DNA from: Peromyscus leucopus
Lineage: Eukaryota; Chordata; Mammalia; Rodentia; Cricetidae
Assembly: GCF_004664715.2 (NCBI RefSeq)
Contig: NC_051071.1
Span: 31,994,161 to 32,058,160, forward strand
Reading direction: 5' to 3'
DNA length: 64,000 bases
Made by a program: the position numbers and the translations under genes
The notes under the pieces: generated by a model
The model's input: the letters and a program-made list of their open reading frames with translations, nothing else
Told to the model about the DNA's origin: nothing
The model's database searches: none
Shown here: positions 44,081-56,790 of the stretch, piece after piece
Numbering within the stretch: the stretch's first letter is position 1
How the letters are laid out: each line of letters starts with the position of its first letter

Positions 44081-44999
44081 ATAGTGAATAAATAGTAGAA
44101 TAGGGATTTGACTCCGTGTTTTCTAATTCCAAATGAGCTATTAGCTACTATACTGTATTGGCTCAATCTGATAAAATATAAGCCATTTTGGCAGTCAACT
44201 GCTTAAAAGTTTTCAGTGTCTCTATATGGTCTGCAGAAAACAACAACATAAAACAAATTCTTCCCAGACAAAAATGTAGAGTGTTTCCTGATCTGGCACC
44301 AAATTTTCTTTCTAGATTTATCTTTTAAAATAATGTCTCTTCCAAATGCTATGCTTCTGATGTTCCTCCTTCAGTATCTCTCTACTTCGTGACTTTAATC
44401 TTGGATGCTACTCTTTCAGAACAAAAGGTTATAATCATTCTTCTGTGTACCTCACATGATAACAGTAGTAAACAAAAGGACCCAACACACGAGACCCATT
44501 TGAGAGCAAAGCATAAAGCATATATTCTGCATAGGAATAGATTCTTTGAAGAAGAGGCAACAAGGCATCTTTCCAGTTGGAGTTATGGTACTCTTAATAC
44601 TCCAGTGATGTCATAGGATGCTAATTGTGCCTGTTACAAGGTTATGTTGTGATTGTTAGTGATGGAGGAGCATGTGTTAGTACTCTATTAGTCCTGCAAA
44701 ACTGTGAAGAAATGTAAATGTGCAGAGTAATCTCAGTGTTCCTAGAGTTTCATGCAAATATCATTCTAGAATCAAGTTCTTTCGATTGAAAAAGTCATAG
44801 AAAACATTTTATTGATTACATATATATATATATATATATATATATGTAAGAGTTGTGAATATGCTCTATCTATATATAATAAACTTATGACACTTGGAAT
44901 GATAATGCTCCCCCAAAGCCATAGATTATTTAACAACCCCCCACCTCAGTGCCAGGCATGGGAAACCTTTCTTTGAGTTGTTCATCAGGGGAGTCCAAG
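44081..44999. other. Single-copy DNA with a short (TA)n
   Basis: A (TA)n tract of about 28 nt lies at 44818-44845. Segment 44185-44350 (tgatctggcaccaaattttc) resembles an old mammalian repeat that I cannot name. Confidence 0.4.
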
Positions 45000-46195
45000 A
45001 TATTTCCAAAATAATATAGTGTATTGCCACTGCCTTTGACTTCCTACAAAAACTTAAAGGGAAGATCATATTGCTGAAGATCCCACACATTTTATACACA
45101 GGATCTAGAGGAATCCAACTGGAACTGACCTGAAAGCACCCTCCTGAGGACTAGCTCTCACAGTACTAGAGGGTGTTATACAGGCTGCCACAGGAGAAAA
45201 GTGGTTCAGTACTTGTACCAAGATTTAAAGTCTATGAACCACAATGACCATAATGGTAAGCTACTCCTAAGGGCACAATAGTTGCACTTATGTCTTGGGA
45301 GTATCCAACACCTATCTAACTGGACTTAAGACACAATCAACACGAGGGAACTTGTGCCTGGTTCTGGAAACCTAGCCAGCTCCCGATGGCTGGTGAAGCC
45401 ATGGACCCTCTATGAGGAGCTGCTACTGTCTCTTTCCTAAACCAATATGGATTTCTAGCTGAGTTCTAAAGACATCCTTATGTCTACAGATAAGTGCAGC
45501 TCTCACCCCTCCTTAAAGAAGCTTCTTTTGCAGTAGATAAAGACCATTTCAGAAACTCAAAACTGCAGAGACCAACTGACCACAGGATGCCCAACTCCAA
45601 CTGATAACATGTACACTGCAAGCCCTGCATGTAAGTCAGGAGCATCAAGGAAGAGGGCTGGTAGGAGCAGAAAGACTGTAAGACTCAGGAGTATCAGGAT
45701 GTCGGCTGTGAGATGATGTCTTCTATACCTATGCAGGGAAGCTGCAGCCATGAAATCTGGGTAATAAGGTGAGCTGCACGATGTCAACACCAGTCTACAT
45801 GCCAGTGTGAATGGGGAAAAATCAAAGGCCCCACCCATAGATGAAAAGCTGTAGACTATAAATGCCTGCTGAGAATAGGAGAATCAGTCTTCTTCAGGGA
45901 TGAGCCCCTGATAGATTATGCAATCCCAAGTGGTCAAACCTAAACACATATAAATATGAGCAACACTAAATGTACTCAACAAAATATGTGTGGTGCGTAT
46001 GTGTGGTGTGCATGTGTGCACATTGCATCCATATGTGTGTGTATGTGTTAATCATATTAATTATGAAGTCATGAATTTGGAGGAGGGTGGGAGGCATGGG
46101 AGGCATTGGAGAGGGAGGGGTAGAAATGATGCAAATATAATACTCACAAATGAAATTCTCAAATTTAAATTAAAAATGAATAATGAATAAATGGT
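45000..46195 (+). mobile_element. Rodent L1 (Lx-like) 3' UTR with 3' end
   Basis: In order: attgccactgcctttgactt, gatcccacacattttataca, gaggactagctctcacagta, atcctatgt-like mid region, tgtctcttt, ctgagaataggagaatcagt, cttcttcagggatgagcccc, caatcccaagtggtcaaacc, atatgagcaacactaaatgt, a TG-rich stretch (45985-46048), gtcatgaatttggaggaggg and aatactcacaaatgaaattc plus an A-rich end. This is a near-complete rodent L1 3' UTR, 5'-truncated. Confidence 0.8.
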
Positions 46196-46867
46196 AGCAG
46201 GACCCAGACATTCCCAACGACTGTTCTTCAGCCATTTCTTCCATAGTTCTTTCATCTAGCCGATAATTTCTCTGAGTTTGTTTAGAGGCCCAACTGCATG
46301 TTTCAAAATTAATTTTGAATGCTTTTGGTCTTCCACAGAACTTCCTTTTCCAAAGTTTCCAAATTGTAAACCATTATCTTCCTCTTACCAACCACAAAAA
46401 TTATTCCATTTGTTAAAGTTTTTGTATTTTGTGTCTGGAGAAGGAAGGCGTTTCTTGACAACATCAAACTAATAAATATTTCAGAAAGTGAGAACAACAT
46501 GATATTGGACCAGAAAATCCTAGCCCTCATGCCTCCACGTGGGTGGAATGTTCTTATGAAGGAGAACATGATCACAAGGGAGGCTTAGATTAGAAAAGAG
46601 AAGAGAAATCATGAAATTGGACTTTTCACATAGTGACTGTATGGTGTCTTTGGATAACTTCTGAAAAATTAGAAAGGAGACCTTGCTTGATGGAAACTTC
46701 TAAGCTACCAATATATAGACCATGCAAATGAAGCCGTGGGGATAATGCAGTTGCTTAAGCAATATCAAGAAGCAAGAAAAACTATCCATGGTAGGGTTTA
46801 AAGAGCTCTAATAATTGTGCATGGACAGAAATAGAAGAATAAACTTGTCAAGAAAACTAAAATCTCA
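46196..46867. other. Single-copy DNA, no gene seen
   Basis: No repeat or exon was recognised; AT-rich. Confidence 0.35.
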
Positions 46868-47070
46868 GGGTTGGAAAAGCTGATCAGCAGTTAAAAGCAC
46901 AGACTGCTCTTGCAGAGGACCTGAGTTGCATTGAGAAGCTCACAACCACCTGTATCTCCAGCTCCAGGAGATCCAAGACCTTTCTCTGATCTCCATGGAT
47001 ACCTGCTTTCACATGAACATATATACATACAAGTTGAAAATAAAATGAATATTTCAAAATTTTTAAATAA
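46868..47070 (+). mobile_element. B3-family SINE, diverged
   Basis: gggttggaaaagctgatcag, agcacagactgctcttgcag, aggacctgagttgcattgag, cacaaccacctgtatctcca and gctccaggagatccaagacc follow B3 order, ending in tgaaaataaaatgaa. Confidence 0.8.
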
Positions 47071-49625
47071 ATTTATTGTATTATTTGAAATAAAAAGATG
47101 AGTTGTTTCAAGAATATAGAGTTCTTCCTCTGTCAGATGAAATTAACAGTTGAATGGTTCTTTGTAATTCTCAGTTTAGACATCAGTGATGACCCTGAGC
47201 AAGCCCCATTCTTTTGAATAAAGATCCAAGCTAGATTAAAGTTGCTGATCAATGAGATGAAAGGCTAATTAAAAATTATTTAAGAAGGGTGCCTGAGGAA
47301 GAAATACAGCAACATGGCTTTTGATTGCAGAGAAACCCAATGACAGCCATGATTCTGACCTCTATCATGCTGCCTCTTTCTTAAAGCAATGAAGTTATCC
47401 TATCTTGTATTGGTGCCTTTCTTTCCTCTTCCAGATACTTGAAAATAGAACTGAATCCTTTATCATCCTTTACTAAACACACTTTGGTTTCAGATCACAG
47501 TAGGGCCTATAGTCGAGCCTCAATTGGCCATTAAAACAGAAACCAGGAGGAGGAGGAAAGGAAGGAAGGAAGGAAGGGATGGCAGGGAGAAGATACAGAA
47601 GTTGTGCACAGGGATCTCTTCTGAAGGTGACGTAATGCTTAGACATCAACTGTCAAAAGCAAATACTAAGCCACTCACTGCATAAATTGTACACATTGCA
47701 ACCTCTTTACCATGATTTCTTCACATTCTTATGGAAAAAAATATTTTTGGAAAAAAAAAAAAGAACCAAATTCTTTTTATAGATAATTACTGTGATGATA
47801 ATACATGCTAGAAAGTGAAGTCCTGAAAAGCCAATGTAGAATGGACCACAGTCTGTCTTACTTGCAGCAGAAAGAATTCTGTGTGGAAGCCAAGTTCATG
47901 AAAAGGTGATAGGTGACAGAGCAATGTGATTTATGCCGTTACCATGACCAAAGCTCTCTTTAATGCCCCCAGAGGGCTTGATTTCTGCACTTATGGACAC
48001 TGTCTCCACCCAGGGGCTTTCCCTGTGCACCTGTCTCCAGATCCCTCTGGAATAACAGGTCATTGCGGTTTACAGGGAACGTTGAGTCACTCTGGAAGGC
48101 CCCTGCAGAATGCACTTGCCTGTTTGGAAAACTTTATCCCTTATCTCATCGTTTCCAAAGCCACAAGTCTGCACACAAACAAGAGAACACATAAGCCAAC
48201 TTTCAGACTCTTTGGCCCTTCTCCCCTGATCCCCATCACCATACCTCTGCACATGCAAGTTTAGAAAAGTGCCTCATAACTGGGATGAATTAGTGAAAAT
48301 CATAAATTATATTCTTTTTGTTTCAACAACAAATGAATTGGGGAAAACATTGTCTGGCAAGCAGAATTGTATTTACTGTGTGTTCAGATCATGTGGAGCA
48401 GATTAAAAACAATCACAGAATGTTTCAGTGTCTAATTTCTGGAGAAGAAACAAAAGTCAGAATTACTCTTCCAGCAACTTTGTAAGAACCAGTGTATTGG
48501 GTCCACACTTCCTTGGAGACTGCTCCTTCTAAGTTGTCAATACACTTCTGCCATCTATCAACTGCCTGAGAAAACACAATGCAAATTAGCCAGTTGTTTT
48601 TCTTTAAACAGAAGAGGGCATGTATAATGCAGTGAGGAGACAGTCTGGAATGTGAATTGAGGAGGCTTCCAGCAGTTCACCTTGACCACAGCCTCCAATT
48701 CACTACTCTGCTTTAAATGGCTCCAAACTGGTTCCTAGGCTATGCTTCATCTTGTTAATTCATCTCCTACCATGTGCCTTACTTCAAGACTTCAGTTCCC
48801 TCAGATTCAGTGCTAGAAATCTCTGTCCATTTCTAAATTTAATTGTTTCCTACTTTAAATCAGCAACTTGGAGTTCATTGTTTCACCAAAATATCACTAC
48901 CCTGGGTGACTGTCAGAATTTACCCAGTGCAAGAAAATCTACTTCGCCCTCGACACATTGGAGATGTATTGGTCTGGAGAAGAGAGACAGCAGAAACAAT
49001 CCAATGGAAAGCTTGTGAACTCTGTGGTTTGTGGTAAACATGACCTCTATCTACACTGACATGTTCACCCCCATCTTCTGTAGATAGAGAAAAGGATTGT
49101 CCCAGAAAGGAAGGAAAGAGACCCTGTGCTGTATCTGACGTGACCTACAAAGCATGCTTTTTGGCTCCCCAGTGACCTTGGGCATCTCCATGTTCATAAA
49201 CAGAACATTTCTAAGGGAGGGGTCATTCGTTATATCATAGAATTGGTTTTCTTGAACCAAGGAGCTTGAGTTTTCAAGGAGCATAATACACTTACCCCTC
49301 ATCTATATGGGTACTGCTTGGAAAAACAGAGGTCTCCTCTACTATACTCATGGGCCAAGCATGTGGTTCTGCACTTGTTTAGGATATTTTTTATGTAATC
49401 TCCAATGTTCAGATTGATTTGATTCACAGTCTTGGGTAGATGCATTCAAGGGACCAAACCCGGACCTACGGCAATGATCCCCTAACCCTCTTGCCTTTTT
49501 GAAAATTCTACCATCTAACTGGCAACCCATCCCTTCCCTCCCATGGGGACTGTGATCAGGAGAGTGTAAGAGCTCAGGTCAACTATTACATAGGAAGACC
49601 TTTCAGAGCCCAAGTTCCATCTTTT
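47071..49625. other. Single-copy DNA, no gene seen
   Basis: A (GGAA)n-type purine tract lies at 47544-47578. A second, partial CTCF-like core (cccccagagggc) is at about 47966-47977. No repeat family or exon was recognised in 2.5 kb; frames up to 112 codons lack known domains. Confidence 0.4.
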
Positions 49626-49729
49626 CAATGATGATGATGGCGATGAAGATGATGATGGTTGGAATACTTGCTATTCAGAAATAAGAGGGCCCCACCCATC
49701 CAAAAATTTATTTCCAATGTCAAGAACCA

Positions 49730-49767
<38 letters not shown>

Positions 49768-49790
49768 ACACACGCACACGTGCACACACA
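49626..49790. repeat. (GAT)n and (CA)n microsatellites
   Basis: An imperfect GAT/ATG tract at 49629-49660 and a CA tract at 49731-49763 extended by CACGTGCACA variants to 49790. The CACGTG/GTGCAC interruptions lie at the right end only. Confidence 0.93.
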
Positions 49791-50110
49791 TACCATGAAG
49801 GTATGAAAAGGTTGAGCTTTTTGAAAGCTCACAGTCACCAAGGTGGTCTGAAGGTAGAAAGCAAGGAAGAAAAGGAGAATGGCCCAGAAGCTTTCACTGC
49901 AGCTTTTTTTTGGGGGGGTTGAATATCCTACTAGCTCTGAAGGAGGGACGACCTGGTGTTTCTTCTCAGTCTGCACAGATGAGAAGCAGACAGGAAGAAG
50001 GGTGAAGCTTCAAATACTAGAAATGGATTAAGACTACAGAACTACAACACATCCTATGTTCAAGACGTCCCAAGGGTCTCTCATCAGAGTTTCCTTTCAA
50101 ACCTTTAAAG
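49791..50110. other. Single-copy DNA, no gene seen
   Basis: Contains a run tttttttgggggggtt at 49905-49920; nothing else recognised. Confidence 0.35.
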
Positions 50111-50336
50111 CAGTGGTTCTCAAGCTGTGGGTCACGGCCCTCTGGGGAGGTTGAACAATCCTTTCACAGGGGTCACCTAAGACCATCAGGAAACACACAT
50201 ATTTACATTGCAATTCTTAACAGTAGCAAAATTAAAATTATGAAGCAGCAACGGAAATCATTTCATGGTTGGGGGTCACCACAGCATGAGGAACTGTGTT
50301 AAAGGGTCACAGCATTAGTAAGGCTGAGAACCACTA
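50111..50336. mobile_element. Complete URR1-type hAT DNA transposon with 8-bp TSD
   Basis: Terminal inverted repeats cagtggttctca (50111-50122) and tgagaaccacta (50325-50336) bound a 226-bp element with gtcacggccctctggggagg, cagtagcaaaattaaaatta, catggttgggggtcaccaca and ctgtgttaaagggtcacagc. The flanks ctttaaag (50103-50110) and ctttatag (50337-50344) are an 8-bp TSD with one difference, as expected for hAT elements. It has no transposase; it was mobilised in trans. Confidence 0.93.
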
Positions 50337-50344
50337 CTTTATAG

Positions 50345-50480
50345 CAACTGATTAGCCTTTGTCACAGATGAACAAGTTAACAAGTCAATATCCAGACAGG
50401 GGCAGAAACTTCCCAAAATCAAATAGCAGCTAGTGCAGAACCAGGAATGTGACCTAATCTGTCTAATGTCATAGCCCATC
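50345..50480 (-). mobile_element. MIR SINE fragment
   Basis: tttgtcacagatgaacaagt, gcagaaacttcccaaaatca, aatagcagctagtgcagaac and caggaatgtgacctaatctg match reverse MIR (acagatgaggaaactgaggc, acttgcccaaggtcacacag, gcagagccaggattcgaa). Confidence 0.7.
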
Positions 50481-53357
50481 ATTTGATTTAGGGCCTTGAC
50501 TAGGAAGCCAAGACAATCTGATAATGCCACCTGACAACTATAAGGGTGACAAATTTACCAATAAGCCAGTCTTAGGTTGAATCATCAAACTATCTCCTTT
50601 TTAGCATATCTACAGAGTGTGACAATTATATTTCCAGTAGTAAATTTAGTAGAGTAGAATCCAGAGCTCAAACAGGCGGCATATGGAACAAAGAAAACAA
50701 GGCCACAGGATACCTACTCACAAGTGAGTCCCTTTGCTAAACAGATGAAGGAAGCCAAGTCACATGTTTTTTGAACACTTTGGACTTTTTTTTGGGAGTG
50801 AGTAAAACACAAATGTAAGTGCTTTGAGCAGTGTGCCCACAGGGCAGGGGGAGGGGCATAAAACCCCATAGAACATGTGCTGATTGGTCGTCCTGCAATT
50901 TTCTGAGCAGACTCACACAGTTTGTTCTGGGAACTGGGAAGAAATGACAGCATGTACTGTTTTCTTTTCCTCAATATTTGCAAAGTGGTGACATGCTACA
51001 GGCCTGGCCTGTGGTCTTTTGGAAATGCACGCAACGGTCTTCATCCTCTCACAAGCCTTTTCCTCCCTGACAGGCATAAGTGGATGAGCAACTGCCTTCC
51101 TGCTGGCCTCTCGAGGGGCTGAGTGAGTGTTGGAGCCAGAATTACAATTTCAGGATGCTGTCTGCTGAAAGGCTCAACCTCAGAAGCAAAGCTTTACCCC
51201 CAAACTGTGAGGTCAGTCACCACACTTCTCAGACCAGGGTGAAAGCACAATTGTTGGAACTGGGTGGATGGAGATGTTACCAAATTTATGGTGCCTGGAT
51301 TTCAAGAAGTTATAATATAGCCTATTGGGGAAGCAATGAGAATCCCTCAGACATCCTCCCTGGCAAATAGTAAGTTACGATGCTGACCTATGTTGATAAC
51401 AAGTGGTGTTCTATTGAAGAAGCCTTTTAGTACTCGACATTGCACAGATCTCAGATGGAACAGAAGGTTACAGCACACTCTCCTTGAGCCACCAGAGCAC
51501 TGTTATCAAGGAGCATGCTCACAACTGTGCTGTATTGAGGAGCGACACCACGCCACAACCGGACGTCCTTAGTAACAGCATGCATGTGTAGGTGGAGTTC
51601 TGAGACTGGTCTCTCAGAAATAAAACAAGTCAGGACAGGGAGGAGGGGCTGTGTGTATGTGTGATGTGGTCTGTAGCTTTGTCATTGGTGGTAAGACAGC
51701 AATTAACTTTCTCAGGATGCCTTTATGCCCTGGCAGCTCTCTGGCATGAGCCTAACTTCATTGTAATGGAAAAAATAAGGTTCACGAAACCAGCCCAGGC
51801 TGTCAGCAATGACTGATGACTTAGAAGGGATTTTATATTATCCAGGTTAGAGCTGTAATTGAATAAAAGCAAAGGTTGGGGATGGCGTCATTCTGGGCCT
51901 TGAATTCCCATCAGAAAGTAAGCGCCAAACAGCAGATTGAGCTAGACATGTTTAAAGATTTCATAATGATTTAAATACATAAAATATCACAGTGATAATG
52001 ATTCAGTGCCTACACTAAGACCTTGTATCTGGCAGGTATGCTGTATTCGCTATTTAAAGAAAGACTTAGCAATATATTTTGTTAAGTATTGTAGTATCCC
52101 CAAACCACAGAATGTTTCCAGACTTAAACTAATTGATCTTTAACAACATCCTGTGGATGCTCAAGAGAATTGATGAAATACTCTCTTCTTAATAGCAGAG
52201 GAATCTGAGATAGGAAGAAGTTAAGTGATTTGGAAAGATAAAATTCAACCAATAAATCATGGGTGAGGTGGAGAGGAAACTTCTCTCCAGCTCCCTGCTT
52301 CCCTTCCAGGGAGCACTCTTCTCTCAGTGATTCATCAACCCCCTGAATGGAGATCCACTGTAGCAAGGCCCAGTGAGAAGCTCGATTTATCTCTTAGCTT
52401 TCAGGTTAAAGATGGTACCCAGGACAACTTGCTTCTCACATGGCTAACCTTCCACATCTATACCTTCTCATCAGACTGTTGTTCTCCTGAAAAAATATCC
52501 TACTGAAATAGGAATTTATACTGGATTATTGGCGTTACAAATTCTGTCCATTCTGGGTAAATGCCAGAGCCCATCAGCCCAGCCTGAGAATATAACTGGA
52601 TGGAAAGTGACCACGGGCTCTCTAAAGAAAGATACTGTCATGCCAGCATCCACCTGTCATCGTCTTCTGCAGAGGAGTGAAGGGGGTCTGATAGAAGGAA
52701 ATGCACACCCCCTGAAAGTGCTGCTGGGTCCCCAAGGACCCCGAATATTTTCAGACTCTCCGAGAGATTCTTCAGAGAGAGCGTGGACATTACATCATGG
52801 AATGAGCTTTCCTGAACCATGTGCTGTCCATTATAAAAGAAATCACTTCCCCCCACCTGTGTTTGAGATGAACTCAGCATCCAGATTGAGTGAAGAATGA
52901 TAATTCATGATTTTTAACAGTGTTTAGCGTATGATGTGTTTAGTTCTCCATAGTAATACCCAGAACGGAAAAGACATCAGAAGGGAAGGCGCGGGACTCC
53001 CTTATCCCAGCAATGCTGAACTGGTTGTATTGAGAGCTGTTCCTTATTATGGCTACAGCAATAGCTGAGCAGTTTGTCTCAAGCCAAATAATTGTTCCAT
53101 GCTGGAAATTTAGGGCCCTTCAGATAAAGCAGAGATTCTCAAAATCTTTGGTTCAAATCTGTATTGATTGTTTGGCCAAATGAATCTAAGTCAAAGCCGA
53201 TTTATCTGAAATGAGATCTTTCGTGTCTTCTAGGCTTAAGGACTAAGGGAAACAGATCTGCAGGGGCCTCTGCAGTGCTTGGTACATACAAAGGGCACCA
53301 AAAAAAAAAAGCTGTGTCTGTTCCTGTTCACTGCGGCCACAACTTGGGTATATGAAA
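50481..53357. other. Single-copy DNA, no gene seen
   Basis: No repeat family was recognised over 2.9 kb. Plus-strand frames at 51080-51370 (96 codons) and 52529-52900 (123 codons) have no known domain, and the second is overlapped by an 80-codon frame on the other strand. Confidence 0.4.
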
Positions 53358-53765
53358 TGTCACCCAAAAGCTAACGTGTCTGGATGAGCTGACTTGGTTC
53401 CCAGATGGTGGATCCAAGCATTGAACAGTTATGTGATGACAAAGTCTTTGGTAGATCCATAGATGGCATTTTTGAGCCATTGTAGAAAGGAAGAGGTTGG
53501 GCCTGGAAGGAGCAGCTCATCTGGGTGTGTCTTTGAAGAACGTATCTAGTCTCCTGCCCTTTCCATCTCTCTATCTCTGCATCCTGGCTACAGTGATGTG
53601 AATAGCTTTTCTCCACCATGCCCTTCTACCATGTTGTTTCTGCCTTGCCATTTGCTTAAGAATTCAGTTACCTAACCATGGACCAAAGCCTCTGAAGGTG
53701 TGGACCAAAGTGAAATGTTTCCCCCTTTAAGTTCATTTTCTCAGATGTCAAAGTGATGAGAAGGG
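53358..53765 (+). mobile_element. MaLR-type LTR, diverged
   Basis: tcacccaaaagctaacgtgt, aggttgggcctggaaggagc, ctacagtgatgtgaatagct, tttctccaccatgcccttct, accatgttgtttctgccttg, aagtgaaatgtttccccctt and taagttcattttctcagatg follow the order of a rodent MaLR LTR (ctctgctccacc, ctgccatgatgttctgcctt, aaataaacctttcc, taagttgatttttctcagg). Confidence 0.6.
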
Positions 53766-54590
53766 TGAGCGACCCCTGTGAAGTAAGTGATTTCCTCTCA
53801 CTGGTCTAAGGAAGAAGAAGGTGCTCCAGATGACACAGTGGTTGGTGTGACGTCAGAAACCTCTCAGAGAATCAGTTCTCTTCTTGTAGGGAGAGGTGAC
53901 CTGAGAGGCTTCTGTGAGCCATGATGGTATAACATCCCAGAGAGCACAGGAGCCACACTGAAGTCCTTAACAGTTACTGCCTCTTCTCATCTCCGCTCTT
54001 GTCTTTCCACAGTAAGGAATGACCATAGATCCCTCCTGCCTGTGGCTAGGATGCTGCCTCTGTTGGTTGAAATGTCTAAGGGATTAAGCTATCCTCTCCT
54101 CTTCCCCATGAACCTATATAGGAAGTACAACTGGCAGAGTAGAAGGCCCTGGATGCCACCTCCCACGTCAGTAGGTCTTTAGCACTAGGGTGCTCCAGAG
54201 AATATGGAGGAGGCTATGTTGGTAACAAGTCAAATATTCAAAGCCACATACTCTTTATTTCATGTGTTATGACAGTCAGGACACACATTTACTATTTACA
54301 GACTAGGTAAGATCACAGATCTGACCTATAACTTTCTTCCATGTGGACTTGCAGAACTTCCCTAACCAATGTGTTTCTCAACGTCCTGCCATGTGAAATA
54401 GGTACAAGAGAAATTGTCTCATGGGGTTGTAGTTAATATTAGCAACAGCTTTAATGCTTATTGGGTGCCTGTGGCGAGCATGCTTGCTGTTCATCATTCT
54501 TTCAATTGTGAATTGCACTTTTCTAAGACAATTACATAAAAATCATGGACCCTACTCTCGCACAATTTTTAACCTCACAAGAGATTACAT
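53766..54590. other. Single-copy DNA, no gene seen
   Basis: No repeat or exon was recognised. Confidence 0.35.
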
Positions 54591-54695
54591 TGTTGCTAGA
54601 TATACTAGTCTGCCCCAGTGTCTACCACATGCCAGATACTGTACTGGGTACTGGAGACACAAAGATAGGCATATAATGGGTCCTAACTATATGGG
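54591..54695 (+). repeat. Possible ancient mammalian repeat relic
   Basis: gtgtctaccacatgccagat, actgtactgggtactggaga and cacaaagataggcat resemble a widespread old mammalian sequence (ctactatgtgccaggcactg, ctaggcactggggatacaaa). The family is not named. Confidence 0.45.
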
Positions 54696-56034
54696 GTTAG
54701 GGCATCGGGGGAGACCCACCTAGCTGGAATTGCCTCCATTTGACTCTAAAGTACCATCTGCTATATGACCTCGAGTAAAGAAATGGTACTAATCTTAAAC
54801 AAATAGTACCCACCTTCTCGGCTGATGTGGGCTTTGGGTGAGAGACTCTACAAAGTTCCAGAAAAGGATGCTACAAAAGTTGACATGCTGGCAGCTCCTG
54901 CTAGGTACTTACATCAGAGTAGCAAATGGCACAGGAGCAGGAGACCCAAGGGGCCATGGAAGCACAGTGGACAGGCATCTAGTCCACAGAGATGGCATCC
55001 AGGATGCTTTCTGAACAAATGCATGTAGATAACTGTTGAAGGACAGCTGGCTACAACACTCAAGAACATTGTGAACAGAAAAACCATGATAGCTAAGAAA
55101 TGTGCTGTGGTGTTTTCTAGCCCAGGTCAGGTAAAAGGAGGTTGAATCGCACTGAAGTTCAATAGCTAGCTTGAGTTAATTACCCACAAGAGATCAGGCT
55201 AACTGATATCATGGAGCCAAGAGCTACAGATTTATTTACAACACTGGAACTTCTGGATAAGGGTGGGAGATTGTCACTTGAGCATCATTCTTTCTTCCAC
55301 CTGTATTTGATGTGAAACTTGACATGAACTAGTTCCCGATTGGGCAGATCTGGATCTGAATGGTCCAGATTTGAGCTACCCCATACCACTCTACACTGCC
55401 TCTCAAAACAAAATTAGCTTGGCCAGGACACCCAGCAGGAGGGTCAGCAGAGATTCTGCCTAAGAAATTAGTAGAGCTTAAAATCCTGGCAGCCACGCCC
55501 CAAGCCCAGGAAGATCATAAAGTCAGACCACAGTGCCAAAACCAGTTCCATTTCTCAGACACCCACTGCTGTGGAGAGCCTGGCTCTTCAGCAATGCTTG
55601 GGGCACCACTAGAGACAACACCAAGTTTTCCATAGCTAATGACCCAGGAAACCAAGTCAGTCCTCAGACTCCAGCCTCGGCAGCTTTAACCTACAAGTCA
55701 CATATCTCTGCAAACCTTTCCTATCTCCCTGGTAGGGGTGGAGGGTATCCAGACACAAGCTTCAGTTGGGAACAAATACAAGAAAACAAAATGGGAGGAA
55801 GAGGAGAAGGTCCAGAGTGAATGTTTTTACTATCCTTTAGTTCTATGGGTCTACACAAAAGCATGCTGGGAATTTTTTCCATCCACATAACAAGTTTACA
55901 GATTATGATGTGTACAGACTTTCTGTCAAAGACTTGTCCCTTTCATCATAGTATCTCACCCATCACTTCATTTGTAAATGTTGGGGTTACCCCAAATTCT
56001 GCCCTGACACCATTGGATGCCTTTATTGGAATAT
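54696..56034. other. Single-copy DNA, no gene seen
   Basis: No repeat or exon was recognised. The 95-codon frame at 55533-55820 ends where the next begins (55821), but neither has a known domain. Confidence 0.4.
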
Positions 56035-56480
56035 ATTAATTATGTATTATGATGGGTTTCAATGTGATATTTTTATACATGTATGATGTATCTTAGTCAT
56101 ATTTGCCTCCCCACTACCCTCTCTGGTCCTCCACTTCCTACTAAATCATTTCCTCTTCACAAGTAGTCCCAACTTAACTTTTTGGTCGTTTACATCAGAT
56201 GAGTTTTATTTGGGTTGCTTACAGGAGCACAGTGAGAGGTTATTTACAGGAGAAAATTACTTTCTTCTCCAAGAAACCATTAAGATTAAGCACTTTCAAG
56301 GCAGTGTGGGCCTCATGAGTCCCCTCATCCCATGGGTGTTGATGGACCCAATCTTGTGTGGGCCCAATCTTGTGTGGGTTTGTGTAAGCAGTCACACTTG
56401 CTGTGGATTTAAGAGCACCACAACCATGTCATGCTCTGCCCTGGCTCTTGGTGATATTTTTCTTCTTTAGGTAAAGTCAC
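56035..56480 (-). mobile_element. Rodent L1 3' UTR fragment
   Basis: atgatgggtttcaatgtgat, ttatacatgtatgatgtatc, ctccccactaccctctctgg, cctcttcacaagtagtccca, tgggtgttgatggacccaat and aaccatgtcatgctctgccc follow a rodent L1 3' UTR in reverse. A 16-bp unit cccaatcttgtgtggg is tandemly doubled at 56347-56378. Confidence 0.65.
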
Positions 56481-56524
56481 CCTTCTGGGATATAGACCCC
56501 AACATATTTTTTTGTATGAATATC

Positions 56525-56790
56525 AGTTGGAGCTCAGATACGCTGCAGTAACAAATACCCACCCCCACCCCCAAAAAATCCAGCAGCTTGAGGCAACAAA
56601 GTTTTTTTTATCTCTCACACTAACTGCACTGGAGTACAGATGACTGTCCAGGTTGACTACCCTCCATGTGATAGTTCAATATTTCCCATTTGTGTCAGGA
56701 TGGACTTCCAACTGCTAAGGTGGGAAAAAAAACAAAAACAGATGGATTTCACCTGTATTAATTGATTTGCCTAGAAGTGGTTTCATCGCC
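56525..56790. mobile_element. Possible old LTR/DNA-repeat relic
   Basis: gctgcagtaacaaatacccacc, ccagcagcttgaggcaacaa and agttttttttatctctcaca resemble the 'ctgtaacaaattaccacaa..cttaaaacaac..tttattatctcac' end shared by several mammalian LTR families. The assignment is weak. Confidence 0.35.

Noticed and set aside
47962..47980. CTCF-like core cccccagagggc
   Set aside because: One mismatch in the core and no fit in the 3' flank; too weak without a score.
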